DNA of 42,069 bases from the NCBI GenBank assembly GCA_944332005.1, contig CALVJD010000039.1, forward strand, positions 1-42,069, read 5' to 3'. The DNA is from an uncultured Bacilli bacterium. GTDB taxonomy: Bacteria; Bacillota_I; Bacilli_A; RF39; UBA660. A model generated the notes under the pieces. It made no database searches and was not told where the DNA came from. It saw only the letters and a list, made by a program, of their open reading frames with translations. How positions within the stretch are numbered: position 1 is the first letter of the stretch; every line of letters starts with the position of its first letter. Below are positions 33,389 through 41,753 of the stretch, piece after piece. Made by a program: the position numbers and the translations under genes.

Positions 33389-33883
33389 TTAAGTAGTCTG
33401 AAAAACTTTACCACTACTAATAATCATATCCGTATCTTGATAAACTAACACACTTTTTTCTAACAATGCTCCAATTTCTAATTCCGTAAGTTCTACTTGA
33501 GGTAAAAAATAACATTGATTGTGATAAAAATAACAAATTCCTTTTTTCTTTAACTGTTGAGGTATTTCAAAACAATCTTCAAAAAGATAAAGAAAGCGGC
33601 AATTATGGTCAAGCGTAATCCGCATATCAATTTGATTAAAAGAAAGTTCATAATAGTCAATATCCTCTTTTTTCATATTTAAAATCATACCATAACTATT
33701 ATCATAATAAGCATCGATTTCATAATAGCCATTGATCGTCATGCGATAGTCTTTTTTCAATCTCAAAAAGATCGACTTTAAATAATCCTCTAACTCTTGT
33801 TTCTGTAAAACATCAAAATGATCGATATCATAATGGTTCAAAAAAATCTCATAATGATGATAGTCGTTTTTCAATACTTTCAT
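33389..33883 (-). CDS. Unknown protein (164 aa) between engB and der
   Basis: A soluble, Tyr- and Asp-rich protein. The middle (INGYYEIDAYYDNSYGMILN, about 50-69) is beta-rich, followed by a mostly helical and strand C-terminal half (FLYLFEDCFEIPQQLKKK and YFYHNQCYFLPQ). The arrangement of a beta hairpin followed by FxxFEDxxxxPQQL-like and YxYxxxxYF strands weakly recalls adaptor proteins of the MecA type, but no motif proves it. It follows engB by 48 bp and is probably co-transcribed with it. Confidence 0.7.
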   Translation of the reverse strand: MKVLKNDYHHYEIFLNHYDIDHFDVLQKQELEDYLKSIFLRLKKDYRMTINGYYEIDAYYDNSYGMILNMKKEDIDYYELSFNQIDMRITLDHNCRFLYLFEDCFEIPQQLKKKGICYFYHNQCYFLPQVELTELEIGALLEKSVLVYQDTDMIISSGKVFQTT

Positions 33884-33931
33884 CGTATCACCTAAAGTAT
33901 TGTATGTGACTTTATCATTTATGAGATTGAA

Positions 33932-34513
33932 TTAACAAACTCTTTCGATTTTTTCATGAATCTCGTCTTTACCCATTTTCGTAACATTGGAGAATACGAC
34001 AAAATCATTGCCGACGACAAGTTCAAGTTCATCGAGAATCTGATTGCGATGTTTTTGATGTAGCGTAACACCTACTTTATCAGCCTTGGTAGCAACGATC
34101 GTTACAGGAATATTATAATATTTCAAAAAATTATACATCATAATGTCGTCACTAGTCGGTTTATGACGAAAATCGATCAACATAAACACTTGCTTTAAAT
34201 TAGGGCGATTCGTCATATAATCTTCCATCATAAGACCAAACTTTTTTCTTTTTGCTTTACTTAAATTAGCGAATCCATAACCTGGTGCATCCACTAAATA
34301 AAAAGTATCGTTGACTAGATAAAAATTGATTGTTTGTGTTTTTCCAGGATTGGAAGATGTCCTAGCATAATTTTTTCGGCTGATAATCGTGTTGATGAAG
34401 CTACTTTTTCCAACATTGCTTCTTCCTACTAATAAAAATTCAGGTTTATTATCCGTCGGATATTGACTGCGTCTAACTGCACTAACGGCCAAATTAACAC
34501 TCGTTATTTTCAT
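33932..34513 (-). CDS. engB: Ribosome biogenesis GTPase EngB (YsxC)
   Basis: A 193 aa GTPase required for 50S subunit assembly. GTPase motifs in order: GRSNVGKSSF (G1, about 30-39), T in the NPGKTQTINFY switch region (about 57-67), DAPGYG (G3, about 74-79), ATKAD (G4, about 139-143). Length is normal. GGATGGTG precedes the ATG, with a strong promoter upstream that is divergent from recU. Confidence 0.97.
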   Translation of the reverse strand: MKITSVNLAVSAVRRSQYPTDNKPEFLLVGRSNVGKSSFINTIISRKNYARTSSNPGKTQTINFYLVNDTFYLVDAPGYGFANLSKAKRKKFGLMMEDYMTNRPNLKQVFMLIDFRHKPTSDDIMMYNFLKYYNIPVTIVATKADKVGVTLHQKHRNQILDELELVVGNDFVVFSNVTKMGKDEIHEKIERVC

Positions 34514-34536
34514 ATGACACCATCCTTGTTTTTTTC

Positions 34537-34566
34537 ATTATAACATCACCAACATTTATTTGTCAA
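34537..34566 (-). promoter_or_regulatory. Sigma-A promoter of engB
   Basis: TTGACA (34561-34566), 18 bp, TATAAT (34537-34542), with TGT before the -10. Confidence 0.85.
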
Positions 34567-34678
34567 AAAAACGGAAAAAGCATATCATAAAAGACCTTCC
34601 CAGGTATCGATCAAATGACCTTTTCTCTAGAAACCAATCTTTCCTTACTTTTAACTTTTAAAATTTAGAAAAATATAG

Positions 34679-34684
34679 TATAAT
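34679..34684 (+). promoter_or_regulatory. -10 box of the recU-PBP operon
   Basis: TATAAT, 16 bp upstream of the recU GTG start. The -35 is not convincing. Confidence 0.5.
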
Positions 34685-34700
34685 GTATTAAGGTGATATT

Positions 34701-35285
34701 GTGAACTATCCAACTGGTGTAAAACAAGGAAGACATAATAATATAACCTATGGAAATCGAGGAATGGGATTAGAGAGCGATATCAATGTAACCAATGAAT
34801 ACTACTTGTTACATGATAAAGCTGTTATTCATAAAAAACCTACTCCGATTACCATCTCGAAAGTCGATTATCATTCTCGCGTCGATGCGGTTATCAAAGA
34901 AGGATATTTTAGAACTCCTTCCACTACCGATTATAATGGTGTTTATCGTGGGCGTTATATCGATTTTGAAGCGAAAGAGACGACAATCAAAACATACTTT
35001 CCACTACGTAATATTCATGAACATCAAATTAGACATTTGAAGAAAATTATGGAACATGGCGGAATTGGATTTGTCATCGTTCGTTTTACAACGATTAATG
35101 AAACTTACTTTTTAGATGGACCAAAACTAATGAATTTTTTGCATCATGAGACACGAAAATCAATCCCTATTTCTTATTTTAGAAAAGAAGGATATCTACT
35201 CAAGGATAACTTTCAACCAAGAATTGATTATTTAGAAATGATTGATAAAATATATTTTGGAGGAAAAAAAGATGAAGAAATTTAG
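34701..35285 (+). CDS. recU: Holliday junction resolvase RecU
   Basis: A 194 aa PD-(D/E)xK nuclease that cuts Holliday junctions during recombination and chromosome segregation in Gram-positives. Family signatures: [18 protein letters not shown] (about 19-36), [34 protein letters not shown] (about 74-93, with the catalytic D and E-x-K), and HEHQIRHL. Translation starts at GTG 34701 after AAGGTGAT. The 3' end overlaps the PBP gene by 14 bases, and this recU-PBP1 pair is conserved in Bacilli. Confidence 0.97.
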   Translation: MNYPTGVKQGRHNNITYGNRGMGLESDINVTNEYYLLHDKAVIHKKPTPITISKVDYHSRVDAVIKEGYFRTPSTTDYNGVYRGRYIDFEAKETTIKTYFPLRNIHEHQIRHLKKIMEHGGIGFVIVRFTTINETYFLDGPKLMNFLHHETRKSIPISYFRKEGYLLKDNFQPRIDYLEMIDKIYFGGKKDEEI

Positions 35286-38163
35286 TTTAAAAAAAGTTAA
35301 AAAATGGATCAGGGAACATCCACAGACAATTGCGATTGCCATTTTAAGCATAATCGCCGTATTAGTGGGAAGACTTGCAATCGGATGGATGAAAGCCATT
35401 CTCATCGTTGGTACCGTTGATCTATTACTATGCATCCCTGCTATTTATCGTAAAATAACAGGTAAGAAAAAACGTAAACTAACCAAATCGGAGAAGAAAA
35501 AGAGATGGAAATATTTCTGGATTGGTATTTTCAGTTTATGTATCATAGGACTCATTGCTGTTTGTATGTTCTTCTATATGATCGTCAAGAATGCCCCGGA
35601 ATTTGATCCGGACTTACTTTACCAAAAAGAATCGACCATCATATACGATACAGATGGTACAATCTATGCGAAACTAGGAACAGAAAAACGTGAGAATATC
35701 TCTTATGAACAATTACCGGAAGTATTAGTGGATGCCATCGTCGCAACTGAAGATTCTCGTTTCTTCCAACATAATGGATTCGACTTACCACGTTTCTTGG
35801 TTGCCTCATTTAAACAACTATTAGGTAATTCCAATGCTGGTGGAGCTTCCACTTTGACCATGCAAGTTGTAAAAAACACTTATACTTCTACTACTTCTCA
35901 AGGTTGGGAAGGTATCGTTCGTAAATTTACCGATATCTACATGGCCATCTTTAAAGTTGAAAAGAAATATACCAAAAAAGAAATTATTGAATTTTATGTC
36001 AATTCCAACTATCTAGGTGGAGGTGCTTACGGAGTTGAACAAGCTTCTCTCACTTATTTTGGAAAAAGTGCAAAAGATCTTAATTTAGCAGAAGCTGCTA
36101 TGATTGCTGGATTATTCAATGCTCCTACTTATCTAGACCCATATGTCAATCCAGAAGGTGCTGAAGCGCGAAGACAAACGGTTCTCTATTTGATGGAACG
36201 TCATGGTTATATTACTTCAGAAGAAAGAGCCATTGCTAGTAAATTAACCGTCGAAGATTTATTAGTAGAACACGAAGAAACAACAACTTACCAAGGATTT
36301 ATCGATACCGTTGTAGAAGAAGTAAAAGATCGCTTAGGAGTCGATCCATATACGACACCACTTGAAATCTACTCTACGATGGACATGGAAAAACAAGCAT
36401 ATCTAGATAATATTATGAGTGGAAATACTTGGACATGGGAAAATGATGCGGTGCAAGCTGGTATCATGGTATTAGATGTCGATACAGGTGCGATCGTCGC
36501 CGTTGGTGCAAATCGTACTGGTAAGAAATTACAATATAATTATGCTACTATGACCAAACGTCAAATCGGATCAACCGCAAAACCACTTTATGATTATGGC
36601 CCTGGTATCGAATATAATAATTGGTCAACTTATACACCATTCACAGATGAACCTCATGCTTATTCTGATGGAACAGTCATTCAAAACTGGAATCGTAATT
36701 ACGAAGGATTCAGGACCATGCGTGAAGCACTCCGCGTCTCTCGTAATATACCGGCATTAAAAGCCTTCCAGAGTGTTAAAAATAGTGATATCAAAACGTT
36801 TGTTACCAATTTAGGTCTATCTCCTGAATTAGAAGGTAATATCGTTCATGAAGCACATGCTTTAGGTGGATACAATGGTGAATCACCACTTTCGATGGCG
36901 GCTGCTTACTCTGCTTTTGCTAATGGTGGATATTATAATGAACCATATAGTGTATCGAAAGTGGTTTATCGTGATACTGGTGAAGTTTGGGAATATAAAG
37001 GTCAAAAGAAACGTGCTATGTCTGAAGAAACAGCTTATATGGTAGCAGATATGTTGATCGATAGTGGTCAATACGGACTTAGTCGTTGGTCTAATATCAA
37101 TGGTGCTCAGTATGGTGCTAAGAGTGGTACATCGAATTATGACGCAGCTAAGATTCAAGATATGGGTTACCCTTCCAATGCCGTAAATGATCTATGGATC
37201 ACTGGTATTAATGCCGAATATGCAATTTCCTTATGGTATGGATATAAAGAAGCAATACCAGAATATACTAGTACCACTAATACAACAGCCCATCGTAGGC
37301 TCTTCCAACAAGTTGCCAAAGGCTTCTGGGAGGCAGGTGTTACGTTCACAAAACCAGATGGTGTTGTAGAAGTAGAAATCGAAACCGAGACCTACCCTGC
37401 TCAATTAGCAAGTGAAAATACTCCAGAAGATAAGAAAATTACCGAACTTTTCAAGAAAGGTACTGAACCAACTGAAACATCAAAACGCTTTGCTGCTCCA
37501 GATGATGTCAAAGCAGTTGATGCAACATTCGAAAATGGCGTTATGACTCTTAGTTGGGATGCCGTTGCAACTCCTTGGGGACTCGATCAAGTAAATGCAG
37601 AAAGTCTTGGAAATAGTCTGTTTGGTGATGAAACAGAACGTAATAAATTTATCAATAGTTATATGAGTTATAATAGAAGTGTATTAGGAGAAGTTGGTTA
37701 TAACGTTTATCGTAAGCATAGTGATGGATCATTAGAACTACTTGGATTTACAAAGGATACAACATTCGAACACAACATTACTTCGACAAGTGAATCTATC
37801 ACTTATGTAGTAAAAGCTACTTATACGATTTTAAAAGCAGAAAGTAGTGGCAGTGAGACAACGTATCGTTTCTCAGAAACCGATGCGATCATAACTGGTG
37901 AATTAAATGGCAGTAAAACCATCAACTTCACCATCGGTGATCCCGCTTATGAAGATCCAGGTGTGACGGTACTAGATAACTTAATTGATGTTACAGATAA
38001 AGCAACAATCGAAGAAACCATCGTTCGTAAATCTGATAACAAAGAAGTAGAAGAAATTGACTTTACAAAGGTAGATACTTATACCATCACCTATAAAGTC
38101 ACATATAAAACCTATACAGAGTCCTTTGTTCGAACGATTATCATCAAAGAACCTAGTGTTTAA
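35272..38163 (+). CDS. Class A penicillin-binding protein (PBP1-like, 963 aa)
   Basis: Bifunctional transglycosylase/transpeptidase. The cytoplasmic N-terminus is basic, and hydrophobic stretches occur at about 20-65 and 82-105, so there may be more than one membrane segment. The GT51 domain (about 140-325) contains [27 protein letters not shown] and [15 protein letters not shown]. The transpeptidase domain has STAK (about 433), SRN (about 490) and KSGTS (about 617). The C-terminal 220 residues add an FN3-like module (about 740-870) and an Ig-like DUF5011-type module (about 880-963), possibly for wall binding. The start is ATG 35272 after GGAGG, inside the recU end; an upstream in-frame ATG at 35242 lacks a ribosome site. 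Confidence 0.95.
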   Translation: MKKFSLKKVKKWIREHPQTIAIAILSIIAVLVGRLAIGWMKAILIVGTVDLLLCIPAIYRKITGKKKRKLTKSEKKKRWKYFWIGIFSLCIIGLIAVCMFFYMIVKNAPEFDPDLLYQKESTIIYDTDGTIYAKLGTEKRENISYEQLPEVLVDAIVATEDSRFFQHNGFDLPRFLVASFKQLLGNSNAGGASTLTMQVVKNTYTSTTSQGWEGIVRKFTDIYMAIFKVEKKYTKKEIIEFYVNSNYLGGGAYGVEQASLTYFGKSAKDLNLAEAAMIAGLFNAPTYLDPYVNPEGAEARRQTVLYLMERHGYITSEERAIASKLTVEDLLVEHEETTTYQGFIDTVVEEVKDRLGVDPYTTPLEIYSTMDMEKQAYLDNIMSGNTWTWENDAVQAGIMVLDVDTGAIVAVGANRTGKKLQYNYATMTKRQIGSTAKPLYDYGPGIEYNNWSTYTPFTDEPHAYSDGTVIQNWNRNYEGFRTMREALRVSRNIPALKAFQSVKNSDIKTFVTNLGLSPELEGNIVHEAHALGGYNGESPLSMAAAYSAFANGGYYNEPYSVSKVVYRDTGEVWEYKGQKKRAMSEETAYMVADMLIDSGQYGLSRWSNINGAQYGAKSGTSNYDAAKIQDMGYPSNAVNDLWITGINAEYAISLWYGYKEAIPEYTSTTNTTAHRRLFQQVAKGFWEAGVTFTKPDGVVEVEIETETYPAQLASENTPEDKKITELFKKGTEPTETSKRFAAPDDVKAVDATFENGVMTLSWDAVATPWGLDQVNAESLGNSLFGDETERNKFINSYMSYNRSVLGEVGYNVYRKHSDGSLELLGFTKDTTFEHNITSTSESITYVVKATYTILKAESSGSETTYRFSETDAIITGELNGSKTINFTIGDPAYEDPGVTVLDNLIDVTDKATIEETIVRKSDNKEVEEIDFTKVDTYTITYKVTYKTYTESFVRTIIIKEPSV

Positions 38164-38189
38164 GGTAAGAATGATTTCTTACCTTTTTT
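38162..38189 (+). terminator. Terminator of the recU-PBP operon
   Basis: Stem AAGGTAAGAA / TTCTTACCTT, loop TGAT, then T residues. The PBP stop codon forms the base of the stem. Confidence 0.9.
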
Positions 38190-38195
38190 ATGTAT

Positions 38196-38219
38196 AAAAA
38201 AAAGAAGACATTATCTTCT
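38196..38219 (-). terminator. Terminator of the yabP-yabQ-divIC operon
   Basis: Minus-strand AGAAGA / TCTTCT with a five-base loop followed by T8. The divIC stop codon is in the loop. It faces the PBP terminator (convergent genes). Confidence 0.8.
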
Positions 38220-38621
38220 CGCTTTACGGACAACATAAATGATCATACCAATGACTATCACTCCAATGCCACCAATAATATAATAATAATATTGATCCTC
38301 TCTCGATGTTGTTTCCTCTTCTTCTTCATCTTTTTCAATTTTTATAATATATTCTCCATCTTTGGAATAAAGATAGTTCTCTCTCGCATACCGTGCAATA
38401 TATTCAGGATCCTGTAACTTTTGAATTTCTGTTTTTAAATTTTGTTCTTCTTCTTTTAAAGATAACAACTTCTCTTCTAATTCACTCTGCTCTTTCTGTA
38501 ACCTGGCAATAGAAAAGGCATATGTGGTTAAGCTTACGAAAAAATACCCCATTAAAAGACAAGAAATCGTACCAAAAATAAGCAAACGTCGCTTTGATGC
38601 GCGACTGACCTTTTTTTTCAT
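38211..38621 (-). CDS. divIC: Divisome protein DivIC/FtsB family, with an extra C-terminal membrane helix
   Basis: A 136 aa protein. A basic N-terminus precedes a membrane helix (about 12-35), a coiled coil rich in Leu and Glu (about 37-68), and the DivIC signature DPEYIARYARENYLYSKDGE (about 71-90). DivIC/FtsB stabilises FtsL and activates septal peptidoglycan synthesis at the division site. Unusually, after an acidic linker (KDEEEEETTSRED) it carries a second hydrophobic segment (about 112-131: YYYYIIGGIGVIVIGMIIYVV) and a basic tail. It follows yabP and yabQ, the order known from Bacillus. Confidence 0.9.
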   Translation of the reverse strand: MKKKVSRASKRRLLIFGTISCLLMGYFFVSLTTYAFSIARLQKEQSELEEKLLSLKEEEQNLKTEIQKLQDPEYIARYARENYLYSKDGEYIIKIEKDEEEEETTSREDQYYYYIIGGIGVIVIGMIIYVVRKARR

Positions 38622-38650
38622 AAACTCACCATCCTAGCATAGTAAGTATA

Positions 38651-38938
38651 TCATTTTTTAAAATGTTTGGCAATTCTTTTATGAAAAGCCGTTTCTAGGA
38701 CATAACCACCTATGATCAGTAAAAAAGAATAAATATGAATAATTCCATAGTTAATTTTCTGTAATATCCAAAAGAAAAACAAAACATTGACGAAAACAAA
38801 TAGGCAAGTAATCAGATACCTTACCCATCTTTTTGACTGATATAACCATCTTTGATTCACTTCTACTAAAAAGGAAAAGAATATTCCATAGAAAAAAGAA
38901 AAGAGAATGACAATCATCTGTGTTTTTAAATTCATCAT
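38651..38938 (-). CDS. yabQ: Spore cortex protein YabQ
   Basis: A 95 aa membrane protein with about three to four hydrophobic segments (residues 6-24, 38-57, 62-82). In Bacillus, YabQ is made in the mother cell under sigma-E and is needed for cortex formation. Assignment rests on size, topology and its place between yabP and divIC. The start ATG overlaps the yabP stop (ATGA); a second ATG follows at 38935. Confidence 0.85.
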   Translation of the reverse strand: MMNLKTQMIVILFSFFYGIFFSFLVEVNQRWLYQSKRWVRYLITCLFVFVNVLFFFWILQKINYGIIHIYSFLLIIGGYVLETAFHKRIAKHFKK

Positions 38939-39222
38939 TTAAATAACTTACTAAATACTCCATCCTCTTTTTCTTTTTTACCACTTTCTACATATTCCAA
39001 ACTATTTACTTTTCCTTTGATTGAAACCGTTCCTTGAAAAGTATCTAGTTTAATAATTTCCAATCCTTCTCCTTTAATAATAATATAACCCATACTAGTG
39101 TCCATTAAAAATTCTTCATTATCAAAACTATCAATTTTCTTTACTCCCGTAATCGTAATATTTTTTCGATCAGTCATCGTAATATTATGATTAAGCGATG
39201 ATATCGTCGTATCTTTATCCAT
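38935..39222 (-). CDS. yabP: Sporulation protein YabP
   Basis: A 95 aa soluble protein of the YabP/YqfC family. It consists of repeated beta strands (HNITMTDRKNITITGVKKID, EFLMDTSMGYIIIKGEGLEI, GTVSIKGKVNSLEY), with the signature R..I.ITGV.....FD. The family is involved in sporulation, but the molecular role is unknown. ATG 39222 is chosen because AGGAGG lies seven bases upstream; the frame extends to 39264 without a ribosome site. Upstream CATATGTTA fits a sporulation sigma -10, but the -35 is unclear. Confidence 0.88.
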   Translation of the reverse strand: MDKDTTISSLNHNITMTDRKNITITGVKKIDSFDNEEFLMDTSMGYIIIKGEGLEIIKLDTFQGTVSIKGKVNSLEYVESGKKEKEDGVFSKLFK

Positions 39223-39277
39223 ATATAGCCCTCCTATTAGTAATAACATATGAACATGTCCCATTATTTAGAACAAA

Positions 39278-39319
39278 AAAATCATTCAGCAAAAATTAAT
39301 GGGAAAGCTGAATGATTTT
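39278..39319 (-). terminator. Terminator of the histidine phosphatase gene
   Basis: A 13 bp stem (AAAATCATTCAGC / GCTGAATGATTTT) with a 16-base loop, then T residues on the minus strand. The stop codon is in the loop. Confidence 0.9.
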
Positions 39320-39895
39320 AAAAGTGTTATTCCTAGGATCAAACATCACTTCGTTAATGGCAATGTTGTAAAGATTGACATATTTAGGAAAATCACGAAA
39401 AGGAATATTTAAAATAAAACATAAAAAAGAGCGAATGGCATCATAATGGGAAGAGATTAAAATTGTTTTGCCATCGTTTTCACGTGCTATTTTGGTAATA
39501 CAAGCAACCACTCTTTTTTGAACCTCTATATATGGTTCTTGCCCCGGAATAATATTACGATTTAAATATTCTTTACGAACTCGATAAAGATCTGGGTACT
39601 TTCTTTGCATTTCCGCATCTGTCAATCCATCAAAAACACCATAATTAGCTTCGCGCAAATCATCACAAATGATTGGCTCTAAACCATGAGAAAGGGCCAC
39701 AGGAAAAATAGTCTCTCTGGTTCGTTTCATAGGACTTGAATAAATACGATCGATTTTAACAGAACGGAGGCGCTCAGTAAGGATCGTCGTTTGTTCATAT
39801 CCAAGTCGCGATAATTCTTCTTCTGTCGCACCACTCCATCGTCCCTCTAAATTGGCCATACTTTGAGCATGACGTACCAAGATAATATGTACCAT
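39296..39895 (-). CDS. Histidine phosphatase superfamily protein
   Basis: A 199 aa enzyme of the phosphoglycerate mutase-like branch. The RHG motif with the phospho-accepting His is VRHAQSMAN (about 7-15); other active-site parts are SSPMKRTRET (the second Arg, about 52-61) and ISSHYDA (the second His, about 147-153). Such proteins are usually nonspecific or sugar phosphatases, including adenosylcobalamin-related ones; the substrate cannot be told. The start ATG 39895 follows GGGAGG; it lies just after the spoVG terminator, so some read-through is possible. Confidence 0.88.
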   Translation of the reverse strand: MVHIILVRHAQSMANLEGRWSGATEEELSRLGYEQTTILTERLRSVKIDRIYSSPMKRTRETIFPVALSHGLEPIICDDLREANYGVFDGLTDAEMQRKYPDLYRVRKEYLNRNIIPGQEPYIEVQKRVVACITKIARENDGKTILISSHYDAIRSFLCFILNIPFRDFPKYVNLYNIAINEVMFDPRNNTFKIIQLSH

Positions 39896-39912
39896 CTTTT
39901 CCTCCCAACCCA

Positions 39913-39934
39913 AGAAAAAAACTCATACGAGTTT
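39913..39934 (-). terminator. Terminator of spoVG
   Basis: Minus-strand AAACTC / GAGTTT with a four-base loop, then T7; overlaps the spoVG stop codon. Confidence 0.85.
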
Positions 39935-40217
39935 ATTCTTCTACCGTAACCGTAGGATTTTCTAATTCTTTTTCATAAGCATTCAAGATTGCATCTTGGA
40001 ACATTGCTCTTACTTCTGAATTGATTGGATGTGCAATATCACGATATCCACCAGTTGCAGTCTTACGACTTGGCATAGCAATGAATAATCCATTGTCACC
40101 TTCAATGATTCTAATATCATGAACTGCAAAACAGTCATCTAATAGAACTGAAGCGATACCTTTCATTCTAGAATCTTCTTTGTCTACTCTACGTACATTT
40201 ACTGATGTTATTTTCAA
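39933..40217 (-). CDS. spoVG: RNA-binding regulator SpoVG
   Basis: A 94 aa small protein of the SpoVG family, which binds RNA and DNA and affects sporulation, cell division and virulence genes. Conserved core: ITSVNVRRVDKEDSRMKGIAS, DCFAVHDIRII, GLFIAMPSRKT and YRDIAHPINSEVR. Translation most likely starts at a TTG (40215-40217) since GGGAGA lies six bases upstream and this gives the exact family length; the same frame extends to 40313 but those residues are not conserved. A sigma-A promoter lies 40 bp upstream. veg precedes it. Confidence 0.95.
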   Translation of the reverse strand: MKITSVNVRRVDKEDSRMKGIASVLLDDCFAVHDIRIIEGDNGLFIAMPSRKTATGGYRDIAHPINSEVRAMFQDAILNAYEKELENPTVTVEE

Positions 40218-40254
40218 GTAAATCTCTCCCTTCAGTATATATTTATACGTCTTC

Positions 40255-40283
40255 ATTATATAATACTTTTCTTTTAAATGCAA
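40255..40283 (-). promoter_or_regulatory. Sigma-A promoter of spoVG
   Basis: TTGCAT (40278-40283), 17 bp, TATAAT (40255-40260). In Bacillus spoVG is a sigma-H gene; here the boxes look like sigma-A. Confidence 0.75.
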
Positions 40284-40302
40284 TACGCAATTAAAAATAT
40301 TG

Positions 40303-40524
40303 TTAATAATCAATATGAATCGTTTTAGTAATAATATCAGAATAAGAAAAAGACTTTATTTCTTTCGTATATTCATTTTTCATTTCCACCAAAAAAACAT
40401 AATTATATAACTCTTTAATCGTCACACGATATTGCTCATATTTATTTCTTCCTAAGTGATATTTGATTGTAACATCATCACCAATATGATTTTTAAGTTC
40501 ATACTTCACTTGTTCAATCGTCAT
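40303..40524 (-). CDS. veg: Veg protein
   Basis: A 73 aa protein similar to Bacillus Veg, an abundant small protein that affects biofilm matrix gene expression. Likely all beta after an initial helix: VTIKYHLGRNKYEQYRVTI, YVFLVEM, and the conserved FSYSDIITKTIHI, which matches the family's YADILTETVEL end. AGGAGG precedes the ATG. It follows yabG by eight bases, as in Bacillus. Confidence 0.85.
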   Translation of the reverse strand: MTIEQVKYELKNHIGDDVTIKYHLGRNKYEQYRVTIKELYNYVFLVEMKNEYTKEIKSFSYSDIITKTIHIDY

Positions 40525-40532
40525 AATTCCTC

Positions 40533-41324
40533 CTATCTCGGATAACCGATATACATAGTTCCCTTTGTTTTAATACCTCCCATTCCATCTTTACCATACT
40601 TTGTTTTTTCAAGTAGTCCCTTTAAATCAATATCTTCTGAAATATCTAAAAGACTAATACGAGATGCAATAATAGCTGGATCAAGAGCATGAATATTGAT
40701 CCTTTTCGGACTCGAAGCAAAATTCGCACCCGCTCTTATCAGTTCCTCATAATCAGATTGACAAGCCCCCGCAATAATAATTAACTTTTCATGACTCTTC
40801 TCATATTTTCTCGCTTCTTTTACAGCATTGACAAAATTAACACTATTCTTATAAGAATAAAGATCATTAATATTACCTTTTTTTCGATAAAATGCATCAT
40901 GCCCCGTAATCACCACGATATTCGGATTATATTCCTCCAATAGATCACGAATACGATATGGAATTTCTTCTTCTTTTTCTTGAATCCCAATCGCCCAAAT
41001 ATTGCTTTCTTCATAATAGTTTAAACATCGATTTAAATAGTCCTCATCTCCATCGATATGTAAAATCTTCCCAGGCAAATAAAAATAATCATTTCTTTCA
41101 CTAGGAAGTTCTGGTTTAATTCTCTCTAAAAAAGGTTGCTCTTCTTCGATATCATGATCATCTTCCTGAAATGGTTTCAAATCTTCTATTGGTGCATCTG
41201 CATAAAGTCGAATATTCTGCCCTTTTAAATAAACAACATTATCTTTGATATCAATAATAGTAAAGACCGTATCATTGTGATAAGAATTCCTTGTAACTAA
41301 ATCACCGATATTATATTCTTCCAT
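40533..41324 (-). CDS. yabG: Sporulation-specific protease YabG
   Basis: A 263 aa coat-maturation protease that cleaves spore coat proteins (SpoIVA, CotT and others). An N-terminal beta barrel (MEEYNIGDLVTRNSYHNDTVFTI) is followed by a linker and an alpha/beta core: ILHIDGDEDYLNRCL, PNIVVITGHDAFYRK, and LIIIAGACQSDYEELIRAGANFASSP, which carries the conserved His and Cys of the peptidase family U57. ATG 41324 is chosen after GGGTGAT; the frame extends to 41414 without support. veg and spoVG follow. The target coat protein SpoIVA is also encoded here. Confidence 0.95.
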   Translation of the reverse strand: MEEYNIGDLVTRNSYHNDTVFTIIDIKDNVVYLKGQNIRLYADAPIEDLKPFQEDDHDIEEEQPFLERIKPELPSERNDYFYLPGKILHIDGDEDYLNRCLNYYEESNIWAIGIQEKEEEIPYRIRDLLEEYNPNIVVITGHDAFYRKKGNINDLYSYKNSVNFVNAVKEARKYEKSHEKLIIIAGACQSDYEELIRAGANFASSPKRINIHALDPAIIASRISLLDISEDIDLKGLLEKTKYGKDGMGGIKTKGTMYIGYPR

Positions 41325-41416
41325 ATAATCACCCGTTACATGATATGCTGATAAAAGCCTTTTTAGAATAAAAATGGCAACTTTCAGACCAATGTAAAGT
41401 TTTTGAAAATTCATTT

Positions 41417-41431
41417 AGCCCATTATGGGCT
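41417..41431. promoter_or_regulatory. Perfect palindrome between yabG and the XRE gene
   Basis: AGCCCA TTA TGGGCT is a 6 bp perfect inverted repeat in the divergent intergenic region, about 55 bp upstream of the regulator start and 90 bp upstream of the yabG start. It could be an operator of the adjacent regulator or a small hairpin. Confidence 0.4.
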
Positions 41432-41485
41432 TATTTGCTATATGACAATGTGGATTATATTAAAATGTTTGTAGAGGTGATGCAA

Positions 41486-41725
41486 ATGGAATACACAAAT
41501 CGTATGAAAGGGTTAAGGGAAGATTGTGATTTAACCCAACAAGAAATCGCACAAGTATTAAATTGTAGTCAAACCTGTTACTCTAAATACGAATTAGGTC
41601 AAAGAGAAATCCCAATTCGCTTATTGTGTCTATTAGCTGATTTTTATGGAGTAAGTACTGATTATTTATTAGGGCGAACTAATGAAAAGAAAAGCAAAAA
41701 AATAAAAATAAAAACGCAAGTGTAA
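41486..41725 (+). CDS. XRE-family transcriptional regulator
   Basis: A 79 aa protein consisting of one Cro/C1-type helix-turn-helix domain: MKGLREDCDLTQQEIAQVL, NCSQTCYSKYELGQREIPI and the signature DFYGVSTDYLLGRT, ending in a Lys-rich tail. It binds DNA as a dimer; targets unknown. ATG 41486 is chosen because GAGGTG lies six bases upstream. It is divergent from yabG and convergent with the exoprotein gene. Confidence 0.92.
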   Translation: MEYTNRMKGLREDCDLTQQEIAQVLNCSQTCYSKYELGQREIPIRLLCLLADFYGVSTDYLLGRTNEKKSKKIKIKTQV

Positions 41726-41740
41726 AAACTTGTGTTTTTT
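41713..41740 (+). terminator. Bidirectional terminator between the XRE gene and the exoprotein gene
   Basis: ACGCAAGT / ACTTGTGT stem (one G:T) with loop GTAAAA, T6 on the plus strand and a T-rich run on the minus strand. The XRE stop codon is in the loop. Confidence 0.85.
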
Positions 41741-41753
41741 ATTCAAATATCAT

